A stretch of 64,000 bases of DNA from Pseudomonas saliphila (GCF_008638345.1 NZ_VTVA01000010.1:80957-144956); one strand, 5' to 3'. Positions 28,929 to 39,127 are shown, counted from the stretch's first letter. The notes: generated by a model not told the origin, from the sequence alone. Numbers and translations: made by a program.

Positions 28929-30524
28929 ATGTCAGCATACCAAAACGAGATCAAGGCTATTGCCGCGGTAACAGAAGCCGCAGGTAGCACCTGGGCCGCC
29001 ATCAACCCGGAATACGCTGCTCGCATGCGCGTACAGAACCGTTTCAGAACCGGTCTGGAAATCGCCAAGTACACCGCAGCCATCATGCGTAAAGACATGG
29101 CCGAGTACGATGCCGATACCAATGCCTATACCCAGTCTCTGGGCTGCTGGCACGGCTTCATCGGTCAGCAGAAGCTGATCTCCATCAAGAAGCACCTGAA
29201 GACCACCAACAAGCGTTACCTCTATCTGTCTGGCTGGATGGTCGCTGCACTGCGTTCCGAGTTCGGTCCGCTGCCTGACCAATCCATGCACGAGAAGACG
29301 TCCGTCTCCAACCTGATCGAAGAGCTTTACACTTTCCTTCGCCAAGCTGACGCCCGCGAACTGGACCTGCTGTTTGTAGACCTGGACGAAGCCCGCGCTG
29401 CTGGCGACAAATCCAAGGAAGCTGAAATCCAGGCCAAGATCGACAACTTCGAAACTCACGTTGTGCCGATTATTGCCGACATCGACGCTGGCTTCGGTAA
29501 CCCGGAAGCTACCTACCTGCTGGCCAAGAAAATGATCGAAGCCGGTGCATGCTGCATCCAGATTGAAAACCAGGTTTCTGACGAGAAGCAGTGCGGTCAC
29601 CAGGATGGCAAGGTAACCGTTCCGCATTCGGACTTCCTGGCCAAGATCAATGCTGTCCGTTATGCATTCCTTGAACTCGGCATCGACGACGGCGTGATCG
29701 TTGCGCGTACCGACTCCCTGGGTGCTGGCCTGACCAAGGCAATCGCCGTGACTGACGAGCCAGGTGATCTGGGCGACCAGTACAACAGCTTCCTCGATGG
29801 CGACTATATCGACAGCGCTGAAGACATTCAGAACGGCGATGTTGTTATCAAGGCCAACGGCAAGCTGCTCAAGCCCAAGCGTCTGGCTTCTGGCCTGTTT
29901 CAGTTCCGCAAGGACACTGGTGTTGAGCGCGTAATTCTGGACTGTATCACCAGTCTGCAGAACGGCGCTGACCTGCTGTGGATCGAAACCGAGAAGCCGC
30001 ACGTTGGCCAGATCGCCGACATGGTTAACCGTATCCGCGAGGTCGTACCGAACGCCAAGCTGGTTTACAACAACAGCCCGTCGTTCAACTGGACTCTGAA
30101 CTTCCGCCAGCAGGTGTTCGATGCCATGCAGGAAGAAGGCAAGGACGTTTCCTCCTACGATCGCGCCAAGCTGATGAGCGTCGAGTACGACGAAACTGAA
30201 CTGGCCAAGCTGGCTGACGAAAAGATCCGTACCTTCCAGAAGGATGCTTCCCGCGAAGCCGGTATCTTCCACCACCTGATCACCCTGCCGACTTACCACA
30301 CTGCCGCCCTGTCTACCGACAACCTGGCAAAAGGGTACTTCGCAGACGAAGGCATGCTGGCCTACGTCAAGGGCGTTCAGCGTCAGGAAATCCGTCAGGG
30401 CATTGCCTGCGTCAAGCACCAGAACATGGCTGGCTCTGACATCGGCGACAACCACAAGGAATACTTTGCTGGTGAAGCTGCGCTGAAGGCTGGCGGTAAA
30501 GACAACACCATGAACCAGTTCTAA
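28929..30524 (+). CDS. aceA: Isocitrate lyase
   Basis: This 531-residue enzyme splits isocitrate into glyoxylate and succinate, the first step of the glyoxylate shunt used for growth on acetate and fatty acids. The catalytic cysteine is in EKQCGHQDGK, the usual KKCGH motif. The length is that of the Pseudomonas-type enzyme, about 100 residues longer than E. coli AceA. The ATG at 28929 has AAGGA 6 bases upstream; the in-frame extension to 28776 is leader sequence. Glyoxylate shunt partner glcB is not in the window. An operator-like element and a promoter lie 370-430 bases upstream. Confidence 0.97.
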   Translation: MSAYQNEIKAIAAVTEAAGSTWAAINPEYAARMRVQNRFRTGLEIAKYTAAIMRKDMAEYDADTNAYTQSLGCWHGFIGQQKLISIKKHLKTTNKRYLYLSGWMVAALRSEFGPLPDQSMHEKTSVSNLIEELYTFLRQADARELDLLFVDLDEARAAGDKSKEAEIQAKIDNFETHVVPIIADIDAGFGNPEATYLLAKKMIEAGACCIQIENQVSDEKQCGHQDGKVTVPHSDFLAKINAVRYAFLELGIDDGVIVARTDSLGAGLTKAIAVTDEPGDLGDQYNSFLDGDYIDSAEDIQNGDVVIKANGKLLKPKRLASGLFQFRKDTGVERVILDCITSLQNGADLLWIETEKPHVGQIADMVNRIREVVPNAKLVYNNSPSFNWTLNFRQQVFDAMQEEGKDVSSYDRAKLMSVEYDETELAKLADEKIRTFQKDASREAGIFHHLITLPTYHTAALSTDNLAKGYFADEGMLAYVKGVQRQEIRQGIACVKHQNMAGSDIGDNHKEYFAGEAALKAGGKDNTMNQF

Positions 30525-30556
30525 GACTGTTCGTCGGGCTTAGGCCCGGGTGTAGG

Positions 30557-30584
30557 AAGGCCACCTTCGGGTGGCCTTTTTTGT
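30557..30584 (+). terminator. Terminator after aceA
   Basis: AAGGCCACC, loop TTCG, GGTGGCCTT with a run of T is a strong intrinsic terminator 33 bases after the stop. Confidence 0.93.
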
Positions 30585-30689
30585 AGCTGTTTTGTGACTA
30601 CCTGGTCGCGTACAATGCGTGCGCTTCTTCCATTCCTCCCCTGCCGGCTCGATCGTGTCGTCATGGGCGAACGCAGCGCAAGGTTACAT

Positions 30690-31142
30690 ATGTCCCGTTT
30701 GATACTTCATTTTCCCGATAAACAGTTTTATTTTACTACCCAGTTGACCGTCAGGATTACCGACATTAATGCTGGCAAACATCTTGCGAACGATTCGATG
30801 ATCTCGATGATCTCCGAAGCGCGCGCCCGCTTCTTGTATCAGTTCGGAATCGAAGAAGTCGGTGAAAACGATGTCGGTATTATTGTTACCGACCTGGCGA
30901 CAACTTACCGCACAGCGGCATTTGCCAGAGACGCACTGATTTTTGAAGTCGGGCTGATGGACCTGAACCGATACGGTGGGGATATCATCTTCCGCATTAC
31001 CAAGGCTCGAAATGGGGAACTGGTAGCTCTGGCGAAGTCAGGCTTTGTTTTCTATCATTTCGCCACATCAAAAGTAATGCCCATGCCTGAAGACTTTCGC
31101 ATGCGCTTTCCCGGCGTCAACTGTCTCCCCGATTACGCATAA
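30690..31142 (+). CDS. Acyl-CoA thioesterase family protein (hotdog fold)
   Basis: This protein of about 150 residues has the 4HBT hotdog fold, with the signature ITDINAGKHLANDSMISMISEARARFL, which contains the Asp/Asn and Glu region used by 4-hydroxybenzoyl-CoA-type thioesterases. It likely cleaves an acyl-CoA in the cytoplasm; the substrate is unknown. The ATG at 30690 has AAGG 7 bases upstream, and the in-frame extension to 30594 is not needed by the family. It is transcribed alone between two terminators. Confidence 0.85.
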   Translation: MSRLILHFPDKQFYFTTQLTVRITDINAGKHLANDSMISMISEARARFLYQFGIEEVGENDVGIIVTDLATTYRTAAFARDALIFEVGLMDLNRYGGDIIFRITKARNGELVALAKSGFVFYHFATSKVMPMPEDFRMRFPGVNCLPDYA

Positions 31143-31172
31143 AAAAACCCGGTCAATTGACCGGGTTTTTTC
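31141..31172. terminator. Two-way terminator, thioesterase gene and oprF
   Basis: A perfect stem CCCGGTCA-AT-TGACCGGG flanked by A-run and T-run lies between the converging genes and can end both transcripts. Confidence 0.9.
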
Positions 31173-31186
31173 TGTCGAGTTCGCTA

Positions 31187-32158
31187 TTAACGAACTTCAA
31201 CCTCTGCTTCTACGTCTGCTTCGACGCGGCGATTCATCGCACGGCCTTCAGCAGTTTCGTTGTCAGCGATCGGGCTGGACTCGCCATAACCGGCCGACTG
31301 GACGCGCTCACCGTCAACGCCTTCGTCGATCAGGGCCTGACGTACAGATGCTGCACGACGCTCTGACAGATCCTGGTTGTACTGCTCTGTGCCGACGGAG
31401 TCAGTGTAACCTTCGACCGTAGTTGTTACGGAAGGATAGGTGTTCATGAACTCAGCCAGGCTCTGGATGTCCTGGCGGAACTCAGGACGGATAGTTGCCT
31501 TGTCGAAGTCAAATTTGACGTCGAGCTCAACGCGCACGTTCTGCATTTCGGGCTCTGGCGCAGGGGCCGGAGCTGGAGCAGGTGCTGGAGCAGGTGCTGG
31601 TTCAGCAGCAGGTGCAGCCGCGCCGCCGAAGTTCAGACCCAGGCCAACGCCAGCCATCCATTCGGTGTTGTCATGATCCAGTCCGTGCATCACATCGACA
31701 CCAGCGCGAACGAAGAAGTTTTCGTTCAAATAGTTCTTAACGCCAGCACCAGCCAGAATCATGCTGGTCTTGTCGCGGCTGTTAGTGCCAACCTGATCCA
31801 GCTCCTGATGACCAACACCACCGGACAGGTAAGGACGAACTGCGCCCTGACCAAAGTGATAGATAGCTTCAAGGTGAGTCAGACGGCCGTCGATATCGTC
31901 GCCTTCGAAACCAGCCGCTTCACTTTCCAGGCTCTTGTAGATGCCATGGCCGAGGTTCAACGAGACGTTGTCGCTCACAAAATAACCGAGGCTGCCACCG
32001 ACCAAAGTGCCGTCATCCAGATCATGGATGCTGTCAGTGAAGTAACGCTTGGCAAATGCTTCCGCCTCAACAGAGCCAGCGCTCTGAGCCATAACTGGCA
32101 TTGTGGAGGCAGCTACTACTGCGCCAACAACGATACCTACAGTGTTTTTCAATCTCAT
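31187..32158 (-). CDS. oprF: OprF-like outer-membrane porin, OmpA family
   Basis: This 323-residue protein has a signal peptide ending AQS near residue 26, an N-terminal beta-barrel (to about 180), a Pro-Ala repeat linker (APAPAPAPAPAP) and a C-terminal OmpA domain (about 205-320) that binds peptidoglycan (YTDSVGTEQYNQDLSERRA). Such proteins join the outer membrane to the cell wall and act as slow porins. The mature sequence has no cysteine, unlike P. aeruginosa OprF. The ATG at 32158 has GGGGA upstream. sigX lies just upstream on the same strand, the Pseudomonas arrangement in which SigX drives oprF. Confidence 0.95.
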   Translation of the reverse strand: MRLKNTVGIVVGAVVAASTMPVMAQSAGSVEAEAFAKRYFTDSIHDLDDGTLVGGSLGYFVSDNVSLNLGHGIYKSLESEAAGFEGDDIDGRLTHLEAIYHFGQGAVRPYLSGGVGHQELDQVGTNSRDKTSMILAGAGVKNYLNENFFVRAGVDVMHGLDHDNTEWMAGVGLGLNFGGAAAPAAEPAPAPAPAPAPAPAPEPEMQNVRVELDVKFDFDKATIRPEFRQDIQSLAEFMNTYPSVTTTVEGYTDSVGTEQYNQDLSERRAASVRQALIDEGVDGERVQSAGYGESSPIADNETAEGRAMNRRVEADVEAEVEVR

Positions 32159-32260
32159 CTTTGAATCCCCGTTTAATCCGTTCGGACGTTTGGTTTGCGC
32201 AATTTCGGCAAAACACAGGCGTGAGTATACAGACAACGCAACACCGCGACATAAAGAGTT

Positions 32261-32875
32261 TCAAAAAGGCGCATCAACGTGTCTACGAAGTTTTTCCAAT
32301 GCACGCTTATAACGCATTTTTGTAGCACTCAAACCCATGTGCATGATGTCGGCTATTTCCTGAAATTCAAGCTCCGCCACAAAGCGTAGCACAAGAATTT
32401 CACGATCCACCGGGTTCACGTGGACCAACCAGCGGTCCAGTCCGCCACTGCCTGCGAGGGGCTCGGGTTGTTCCTGAGCTTCCTCCTGAGAGTCCAGACT
32501 TAGCGCATCGAAGAGGCGTTTTTTACGCTTCTCTTTGCGATACTGTGTGATGCACTCATTGTAGGTAATGCTATAGAGCCATGTTTTGAATTTGGCCTTA
32601 CCCTCAAACTGTTTCAATCCATGTAGTACTTTTAGCATTACCTCCTGACAGACATCGTCCGCATCCCTTTCGTTCCCCAAATATCGCGCGCAAACGTTAA
32701 AAAGCGTCCTTTGATACCGCCTCATCAGTTCTTCGTAAGCGACTGTTGTGTGAAGCAATTCACGCTTTGCGCGGACGACCAGCTCTTCATCTGTGAGATC
32801 GGCAGGAGCGTATCGACCGCTTGATGGGCCAGGAGTGTTCGAAATAGGAGGGTCATGGAGTGGACGAGTCTGCAC
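32261..32875 (-). CDS. sigX: ECF sigma factor SigX
   Basis: This 204-residue ECF sigma factor has a sigma-2 region (YEELMRRYQRTLFNVCARYLG to KFKTWLYSITYNECI) and a sigma-4 helix-turn-helix region (LEFQEIADIMHMGLSATKMRYKR). In Pseudomonas SigX controls oprF, envelope and fatty-acid genes and answers to membrane and osmotic stress. Start is GTG at 32875, with no strong ribosome site; no ATG is available before the conserved region. There is no anti-sigma gene; the neighbour cmpX, 9 bases upstream, is the proposed link to membrane state. Confidence 0.93.
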   Translation of the reverse strand: MQTRPLHDPPISNTPGPSSGRYAPADLTDEELVVRAKRELLHTTVAYEELMRRYQRTLFNVCARYLGNERDADDVCQEVMLKVLHGLKQFEGKAKFKTWLYSITYNECITQYRKEKRKKRLFDALSLDSQEEAQEQPEPLAGSGGLDRWLVHVNPVDREILVLRFVAELEFQEIADIMHMGLSATKMRYKRALEKLRRHVDAPF

Positions 32876-32884
32876 GCGTGACGG

Positions 32885-33706
32885 TTACCGAGAGACCCGC
32901 TCGTCCAGCAGAACGCGATTGGAAATGGATATCACCGCACCACTGTCATCGACCAAGGAGGTCTTTACTGTTCCAATTTCGTCGATAATACCCTCCACGT
33001 CACCGACGTGAATGCGGTCACCCACCTGGTACAGTTCACGCACGTACACCCCAGCGATGATCTGGCCGACAATCTGCCGACTCCCCAGCCCTAACGCCAG
33101 AGCAGCGGCAGCGCCAAACGACACCAGCACGATGGCAATCACCGTATTGAGCAAGCCCGTTTCGATCTGCAGCTGACCGATCGCCAGTGAAACCGTGATG
33201 ATGACCAGAAGCCCCTGTGCAAAGCGTCCTAGGCCACCGGCATAGTCAACCCCAATACTTTCGGCAGCTCCACGCACCACCCCACTGACCAGGTGCGACA
33301 ACAACAGGCCCGCCAACAGGATCAGCGCCGCGCCAAACACCTTGGGCAGATAGAGCGCGAACGCATCCAGCGTCGAGGACACCCTGGCAAGTCCCAGGGT
33401 TTCGGCGGCGGACACGACAAAGGTCAGAATGATGAACCAATAGACTATCTTTCCGATCACCGCGGAAACCGGCGCGTAAACACCAATTCTGTTGAGTAGC
33501 TTGGTGACGCCAGCGCCCGTCATCAATCGGTCCAGACCCAGCTTCGCCAGACCTTTGCTTAATAATGTGTCGACCACCTTGGCGATCACAAAACCAAGCA
33601 ATACGATGAGCAGTGAGGCAATCAGATCAGGCACAAAAGACGCAATTTTGCTCCAAAGCGTCGTCATTGCCGCAACGAAGCTTTGCCTCCAGGTATCAAA
33701 TTCCAT
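32885..33706 (-). CDS. cmpX: Small mechanosensitive channel-like protein CmpX
   Basis: This 273-residue inner-membrane protein has about four to five hydrophobic segments (residues 22-45, 78-105, 115-140, 160-205) and the MscS-like beta-domain region with RQIVGQIIAGVYVRELYQVGDRIHVGDVEG. It matches CmpX, which is cotranscribed with sigX in Pseudomonas and influences SigX activity. It lies 9 bases before sigX and 3 bases after crfX. Confidence 0.92.
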   Translation of the reverse strand: MEFDTWRQSFVAAMTTLWSKIASFVPDLIASLLIVLLGFVIAKVVDTLLSKGLAKLGLDRLMTGAGVTKLLNRIGVYAPVSAVIGKIVYWFIILTFVVSAAETLGLARVSSTLDAFALYLPKVFGAALILLAGLLLSHLVSGVVRGAAESIGVDYAGGLGRFAQGLLVIITVSLAIGQLQIETGLLNTVIAIVLVSFGAAAALALGLGSRQIVGQIIAGVYVRELYQVGDRIHVGDVEGIIDEIGTVKTSLVDDSGAVISISNRVLLDERVSR

Positions 33707-33709
33707 GAT

Positions 33710-33958
33710 CTAGTCTCTCGATTGGTTGGAGGAATCATTGCCGCGTCGCACTGGTCGGCGGTGCTCGATGCCTTTGCTTAGCCCCTCGGTGAGGACCCAA
33801 CCCCAGCGAGCGAACAGGCTCAGCAAGTCAAAGATGCCACCATCTATGTGCGCCTTGTGCAACACGCGCTCGAGCCGCTCATTATCAGCACTAACCGGAC
33901 GCTGTTGTTCGGCGTCGCGCATGAGCTTGCGCAATTGAACTTCAAAGGGATCGTCCAC
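33710..33958 (-). CDS. crfX: CrfX small protein
   Basis: This 82-residue cytoplasmic protein starts the crfX-cmpX-sigX-oprF cluster. It is rich in charged residues and has a hydrophobic stretch around IFDLLSLFARWGWVL. It has no known biochemical role. Start is GTG with AGGT upstream. The gene is recognised by size, sequence and its conserved place before cmpX; the cmaX gene that precedes crfX in P. aeruginosa is absent here. Confidence 0.8.
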   Translation of the reverse strand: MDDPFEVQLRKLMRDAEQQRPVSADNERLERVLHKAHIDGGIFDLLSLFARWGWVLTEGLSKGIEHRRPVRRGNDSSNQSRD

Positions 33959-34086
33959 GGTAATGACCTCACATCAATGAATAGCTGGAAACCTCGCGCC
34001 TCCAGAGGCCCCTAAAATACCTGTTGACTGATACTGCTGTTACGCCGGGCCGGCTACAGACAACACGCTATGCAAAGACGCACAAT

Positions 34087-34112
34087 ATCCGGAGGGTGTC
34101 ACCCCTCCGGAT
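34087..34112 (-). terminator. Hairpin downstream of rraA
   Basis: A perfect 10-bp stem (ATCCGGAGGG/CCCTCCGGAT) lies 38 bases past the rraA stop in the direction of transcription. There is no T-run, so it may be a weak terminator or a transcript stabiliser. Confidence 0.55.
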
Positions 34113-34149
34113 GTCGGTCCCGCAGCTGGATCTGAAATGGCTGCCTTGG

Positions 34150-34635
34150 TCAGGAAGGCATTTTGAGTTCCGTGGGTGAAACGATGATCCCGTTATTATC
34201 GGCATACACGTACTCACCAGGACGGAACCTCACGCCGCCAAAGGTCACCGCCACATTGAGGTCGCCTACCCCGCGCTTCTCCGTCTTCATCGGATGACTT
34301 GCCAGCGCCTGAATACCCAAGGGTGTCTGAACCAGTACGTCCACGTCACGCACGCAGCCGTAAACGATGATCCCTTCCCAGCCATTGCGGGCGGCCTTCT
34401 CGGCGAGCATGTCGCCGAGCATGGCGCGGCGTAGCGAACCGCCACCGTCCACAACCATTACCTTGCCGGTACCGTCCTGATCGACCTGCTCCTTGACGAT
34501 GGAGTTGTCTTCAAAACATTTCACCGTGACGATCTGACCACCGAAGGAGTCGTGGCCGCCAAAGTTGCTGAACATGGGCTCGACGACTGCAACGTCAGGA
34601 TAGGCGTCGCACAGATCCGGAGTTATATAGTGCAT
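34150..34635 (-). CDS. rraA: RraA-family protein
   Basis: This 161-residue trimeric protein is full length for RraA, which in E. coli binds RNase E and restrains RNA turnover. Related proteins act as 4-hydroxy-4-methyl-2-oxoglutarate aldolases. The conserved active-region stretch [20 protein letters not shown] and GCVRDVDVL, with Arg-Asp, is present and would allow either role. The ATG at 34635 has GGAG 5 bases upstream. It follows ppsA by 19 bases and is probably cotranscribed. Confidence 0.9.
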   Translation of the reverse strand: MHYITPDLCDAYPDVAVVEPMFSNFGGHDSFGGQIVTVKCFEDNSIVKEQVDQDGTGKVMVVDGGGSLRRAMLGDMLAEKAARNGWEGIIVYGCVRDVDVLVQTPLGIQALASHPMKTEKRGVGDLNVAVTFGGVRFRPGEYVYADNNGIIVSPTELKMPS

Positions 34636-34654
34636 GGAGTCTCCTTGAGTCATA

Positions 34655-37024
34655 TCAGGCAGTTTGTTCTGCGAGGAAAAACCAGGTATCCATCACCGAA
34701 TCGGGATTCAGCGACATGGTTTCGATGCCTTGATCCATCAGCCAGCGGGCGAGGTCCGGATGATCGGAAGGCCCTTGACCGCAAATACCGATGTACTTGT
34801 CCGCGGCAATGCAGGCAGAGATCGCCATGGCCAGGAGTTTCTTCACGGCTGCATTTCGCTCGTCAAACAGGTGCGCGATGATTCCGGAATCCCGGTCCAG
34901 TCCAAGCGTCAGCTGCGTCAGGTCGTTTGAGCCAATGGAGAAACCATCGAAGTGCTCGAGGAATTCTTCAGCAAGCAAGGCGTTGGCTGGCAGCTCGCAC
35001 ATCATGATCAGCCGTAAACCGTTTTCGCCGCGCTTGAGGCCATTTTCGGCGAGCAGCTCCACCACTTGCTTGGCTTCACCTACGGTGCGAACGAAGGGCA
35101 CCATGATTTCGACGTTGGTCAGACCCATCACATCGCGAACCTGCTTCATGGCACGGCACTCAAGCTCGAAGCAATCGCGGAACGAGTCGCTGATATAGCG
35201 AGAAGCACCGCGGAAACCCAGCATGGGGTTTTCTTCTTCCGGCTCGTACAGGCGTCCGCCAATCAGGTTGGCATATTCGTTGGATTTGAAGTCGGACAAT
35301 CGCACTATGACTTTCTTCGGCCAGAATGCTGCAGCCAGGGTACTGACGCCCTCGACCAGCTTGTCGACATAAAAGCCGACCGGATCGGAATAGCCGGCGA
35401 TGCGTTTCTCGACGCTATCCTTTACATCGGATGGCAGGCTCTGGAAGTTGAGCAGTGCTTTGGGGTGCACACCGATCATGCGATTGATGATGAACTCGAG
35501 TCGTGCCAGGCCAACGCCTGCATTGGGCAGGTTGGCGAAATCGAAGGCGCGATCAGGGTTGCCCACGTTCATCATGATCTTGAACGGTAGCGGCGGCATG
35601 GCATCGACACTGTTGGTCCGCACGTCAAAGGATAACTGGCCGTCATAGATCAGACCGGTGTCGCCTTCGGCACAGGAAACTGTCACGTACTGTCCATCTT
35701 TCAGCTCGGTGGTGGCGTTGCCGCAACCGACGACTGCCGGAATACCCAGTTCGCGCGCAATGATCGCCGCGTGGCAAGTACGCCCGCCGCGATTGGTAAC
35801 GATGGCGCTGGCCCGCTTCATCACCGGCTCCCAGTCGGGATCAGTCATATCGGAAACGAGCACGTCGCCAGGCATGACCTTGTCCATCTGGGAGACGTGA
35901 TCAACGATCTTGACCGGGCCGGAACCGATACGCTGACCGATCGCGCGGCCTTCAACCAGTATCGTGCCCTTCTCCTTGAGCAGATAACGCTCCATGACGT
36001 TGCCACTGGCACGGCTCTTCACCGTTTCGGGGCGGGCCTGGACGATGTACAGCTTGCCGTCGTCGCCGTCCTTGGCCCACTCGATATCCATCGGGCGCTC
36101 GTAATGTTTTTCAATAATCAGCGCCTGACGAGACAGGTTGATGACCTCTTCATCACTCAGGCAGAAGCGTGAACGCTCAGCCTTGTCGACATCCACCGTC
36201 TGGACCGAGAGGCCTGCGCTGGCCACCTCACCATAAATCATCTTGATCGCCTTGCTGCCGAGATTACGGCGCAAAATAGGCGGTCGCCCGGCTTCGAGAG
36301 TCGGCTTGTGTACATAGAATTCGTCGGGGTTGACGGCGCCCTGCACTACCGTTTCACCGAGGCCGTAAGCGCCGGTGATGAACACCACATCGCGGAAGCC
36401 TGATTCGGTATCCAGGGTGAACATCACCCCTGCGGTCCCGGTTTCGGAGCGGACCATGCGTTGAACACCAACAGACAGGGCAACCAGCTTGTGGTCAAAG
36501 CCCTGGTGGACGCGGTAGGAAATGGCCCGGTCATTGAACAGCGAAGCGAACACTTCCTTTGCCGCGCGGATGACATTATCAACGCCGCGAATATTCAGGA
36601 AGGTCTCCTGCTGGCCAGCAAAAGACGCATCGGGAAGGTCTTCGGCAGTGGCTGAAGACCGAATAGCGACAGCGAGATTATCGTTGCCGGCTGACAATTC
36701 AGCGAACGCGGTACGAATAGCACTATCCAGCGGCTGCGGAAGCTCTGCTTCCAGCACCCACTGGCGGATCTGGGCGCCGGTCTGGGCCAGAGCGTTGACA
36801 TCATCTACATCCAGCGCGTCCAGGGCGGCGTGAATCCGCTCGTTCAGACCACTTTGTTCCAGAAAGTCGCGATAGGCATCTGCTGTGGTAGCGAAACCGC
36901 CAGGAACAGACACGCCGGCATGCGCCAGGTTGCTGATCATTTCCCCGAGCGAAGCGTTCTTGCCGCCGACGCGTTCAACGTCTCCCGCACCCAGTTGTTC
37001 GAAGGACACTACGTACTCTAACAA
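34655..37024 (-). CDS. ppsA: Phosphoenolpyruvate synthase
   Basis: This 789-residue enzyme makes PEP from pyruvate and ATP, releasing AMP and phosphate, the entry to gluconeogenesis. It has the N-terminal ATP-grasp domain (residues 1-340), the phosphohistidine domain with [13 protein letters not shown] and the C-terminal PEP-binding barrel ending near [12 protein letters not shown]. The start codon is TTG at 37022-37024, supported by GGAGAG about 7 bases upstream and by agreement of the N-terminus [12 protein letters not shown] with the family. ppsR, the regulator that phosphorylates and dephosphorylates this enzyme, is divergent 163 bases away. Confidence 0.95.
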   Translation of the reverse strand: MLEYVVSFEQLGAGDVERVGGKNASLGEMISNLAHAGVSVPGGFATTADAYRDFLEQSGLNERIHAALDALDVDDVNALAQTGAQIRQWVLEAELPQPLDSAIRTAFAELSAGNDNLAVAIRSSATAEDLPDASFAGQQETFLNIRGVDNVIRAAKEVFASLFNDRAISYRVHQGFDHKLVALSVGVQRMVRSETGTAGVMFTLDTESGFRDVVFITGAYGLGETVVQGAVNPDEFYVHKPTLEAGRPPILRRNLGSKAIKMIYGEVASAGLSVQTVDVDKAERSRFCLSDEEVINLSRQALIIEKHYERPMDIEWAKDGDDGKLYIVQARPETVKSRASGNVMERYLLKEKGTILVEGRAIGQRIGSGPVKIVDHVSQMDKVMPGDVLVSDMTDPDWEPVMKRASAIVTNRGGRTCHAAIIARELGIPAVVGCGNATTELKDGQYVTVSCAEGDTGLIYDGQLSFDVRTNSVDAMPPLPFKIMMNVGNPDRAFDFANLPNAGVGLARLEFIINRMIGVHPKALLNFQSLPSDVKDSVEKRIAGYSDPVGFYVDKLVEGVSTLAAAFWPKKVIVRLSDFKSNEYANLIGGRLYEPEEENPMLGFRGASRYISDSFRDCFELECRAMKQVRDVMGLTNVEIMVPFVRTVGEAKQVVELLAENGLKRGENGLRLIMMCELPANALLAEEFLEHFDGFSIGSNDLTQLTLGLDRDSGIIAHLFDERNAAVKKLLAMAISACIAADKYIGICGQGPSDHPDLARWLMDQGIETMSLNPDSVMDTWFFLAEQTA

Positions 37025-37187
37025 GGTGATCTCTCCGTAATTCCGTTGAATTGAGCGATACGCAAAGGGCCGACCATCTGGCCTGCATGTAACAAATGCG
37101 CCACAATGCCGCTAATGAACCTCAGGTTCCAATATTGCTATACCCAATCGCTGCACCCAGCCAACACCGCTTCCTAAGGCTAAGCGC

Positions 37188-38006
37188 ATGAAACGTACTG
37201 CTTTCTTTATTTCAGATGGCACTGGCATAACTGCCGAAACCCTTGGCCAGAGCCTGCTCTCTCAATTCGAGAACATTACTTTCACCAAGTTGCTGCGTCC
37301 GTATGTGGACACCATCGAAAAAGCGCACGACATGGTACAACAAATCAATGCAGCTGCCGAGCGGGACGGAGAGCGGCCAATCATCTTCGATACCGTGGTA
37401 AACCGCGAAATTCGAGATGAACTGTCCCGTTCGAACGGCTACATGATCGATATCTTTTCGACATTCCTCGCCCCGCTGGAGCTGGAGCTCGGCGACGGGT
37501 CGTCCTACTCAGTCGGAAAATCGCATTCGATACAACATAACGGCCACTACAAGGACCGAATCGATGCCGTCCACTTCGCCATGGACAATGATGATGGCGC
37601 CCGGACTCGACATTATGATGAAGCTGATCTGATCGTCGTCGGCGTATCGCGTTGCGGCAAAACACCGTCCTGCCTTTATATGGCACTCAAGTACGGTATA
37701 CGTGCGGCCAATTACCCACTTACCGAGGACGACATGGAGCGGCTGCAGCTCCCCTCTTCGCTGCGTTCGGTCAAGCACAAACTGTTCGGGCTGACCATCG
37801 ACCCCGACCGCTTGTCCAGCATTCGCAACGAGCGCCGCCCCAACAGCCGCTACGCAAGCTTCGCTCAGTGCGAATTCGAAGTGCGTGAAGTCGAAAACCT
37901 GTTCCGCCGTGAAAACATCAACTTCATCAACTCGACGCATTTCTCGGTCGAGGAAATTTCAGCCAAGATTCTGGTGCACATGGGCATCGAACGCCGCCTT
38001 AAATAG
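37188..38006 (+). CDS. ppsR: PEP synthase regulatory protein (kinase/pyrophosphorylase)
   Basis: This 272-residue DUF299 protein inactivates PEP synthase by ADP-dependent phosphorylation of a threonine and reactivates it by phosphorolysis. The phosphate loop [11 protein letters not shown] is at residues about 151-161, and the N-terminus [18 protein letters not shown] is the conserved family start. The divergent position next to ppsA is the usual one. TAAGG upstream supports the ATG. Confidence 0.95.
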   Translation: MKRTAFFISDGTGITAETLGQSLLSQFENITFTKLLRPYVDTIEKAHDMVQQINAAAERDGERPIIFDTVVNREIRDELSRSNGYMIDIFSTFLAPLELELGDGSSYSVGKSHSIQHNGHYKDRIDAVHFAMDNDDGARTRHYDEADLIVVGVSRCGKTPSCLYMALKYGIRAANYPLTEDDMERLQLPSSLRSVKHKLFGLTIDPDRLSSIRNERRPNSRYASFAQCEFEVREVENLFRRENINFINSTHFSVEEISAKILVHMGIERRLK

Positions 38007-38058
38007 GCCTCTTACGTTGACGTTTCCAGTCAGGAAGCGTCAACGATCCTGCCGTGGC

Positions 38059-38970
38059 TCAGTATTCCCATGCAGGCGGCATGTGTTGCCGCAGCCAGTC
38101 CATTAGTGCGATCACCTTCTTCGGCGCCTTGCCATAGCTGTACAGCAAATTCACCGACTGCTCCGGCGGATACCAGTGTTCCAGACAGCGGACCAGGCTC
38201 CCCGGATGCGCTCGCTCGTATTTATCCGCATACCAGCGGGGAAGCACACCGATGCCCTGCCCTCGCACGAGCGAATCGGCCTGCAAAACCAGACTATCAA
38301 CCTGCATTCTTGATGGCTGAGGAGTGAACTGAAAGTCATCCTGCTCAGCGCTTCGCAGTTCAACCGGCTGCCCCGTGCCGCCCAACACGTCTACCCAGGG
38401 AAACAATGCAAGCTGATCGGGATGTGAAGGCAGACCTTTGGTCCTGGCAAACTCAGGGCTGGCGTAGAGGCCGCTGACCCACCGACCCAGCGGCTCGCTG
38501 CGCAAACCGTGAAAGTTATCGCCCCCGAGCCACAGCCATAGATCACCAACGGTGGCGTCGGACTGCTCTGGCTGCAGGCTGGTGACAGATACTTCGAGGG
38601 TGATCCCCGCATGCGTCTCAAGGAAGCCGTCCAGAACGGCCGGCAGCCAGCCTCTCTCGAACGCGTTGTGCACTCTCAAAACAAGCGGCCCGCTGATTTC
38701 TTCCTTTAGATCATCCAACAGATGCTGACTCTGGGCGGCGAGGTCGAGCAATTGCCGGCAATAGTTGTAGAACAGCTTGCCCGCTTCAGTGGGCAACATC
38801 CGGTTCGATTGGCGAAGTAACAGCCGCTGCCCGACTCGGCTCTCTAACTGGCTGATACGACGGCTCAAAGTGGATTTGGGCAATCCGAGATTGGCTGATA
38901 CTTGCGTCAGCCCGCCCATCTCTATTACCGCAGCAAAAACGGTCAATTCGTTGAAATCGTGCATGACCAT
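38059..38970 (-). CDS. LysR-family transcriptional regulator
   Basis: This 303-residue protein has a LysR helix-turn-helix (residues 5-63, with LTQVSANLGLPKSTLSRRISQLE) and a C-terminal effector-binding domain (about 90-300). It is divergent from the TonB receptor gene across a 366-base gap, so it may control that gene or itself; this is inference. Two in-frame ATGs, at 38970 and 38964, are possible starts and neither has a clear ribosome site. The effector is unknown. Confidence 0.88.
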   Translation of the reverse strand: MVMHDFNELTVFAAVIEMGGLTQVSANLGLPKSTLSRRISQLESRVGQRLLLRQSNRMLPTEAGKLFYNYCRQLLDLAAQSQHLLDDLKEEISGPLVLRVHNAFERGWLPAVLDGFLETHAGITLEVSVTSLQPEQSDATVGDLWLWLGGDNFHGLRSEPLGRWVSGLYASPEFARTKGLPSHPDQLALFPWVDVLGGTGQPVELRSAEQDDFQFTPQPSRMQVDSLVLQADSLVRGQGIGVLPRWYADKYERAHPGSLVRCLEHWYPPEQSVNLLYSYGKAPKKVIALMDWLRQHMPPAWEY

Positions 38971-39108
38971 GTGAGGAAGTTGCTCCCGTTTCGAAAACTA
39001 CACACTCGCTGCAACCGAATCCTCATATCAATTGCAAGAGATTGCTCAGCCGCGCCACTCAATAAAGCCCGTTATTTTTGAGCGAATGTGAACTCATGTC
39101 AATTAGGA

Positions 39109-39127
39109 CTGATTATCGTTATTGCTT
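39109..39127. promoter_or_regulatory. Possible second Fur-like box
   Basis: ACTGATTATCGTTATTGCT shares ATTATCGTTAT-type hexamers with the Fur consensus but less well than the site at 39279. It lies nearer to the LysR gene. Confidence 0.35.

Noticed and set aside
28932..30455. Long open frame of 507 codons antisense to aceA
   Set aside because: It is a shadow caused by the strong codon bias of aceA; it has no ribosome site or family likeness.
32159..32260. A SigX-type promoter before oprF (TGAAAC with a downstream CGTT)
   Set aside because: The spacing is about 19 bases and the -10 is weak, so I do not claim a site although SigX control of oprF is likely.
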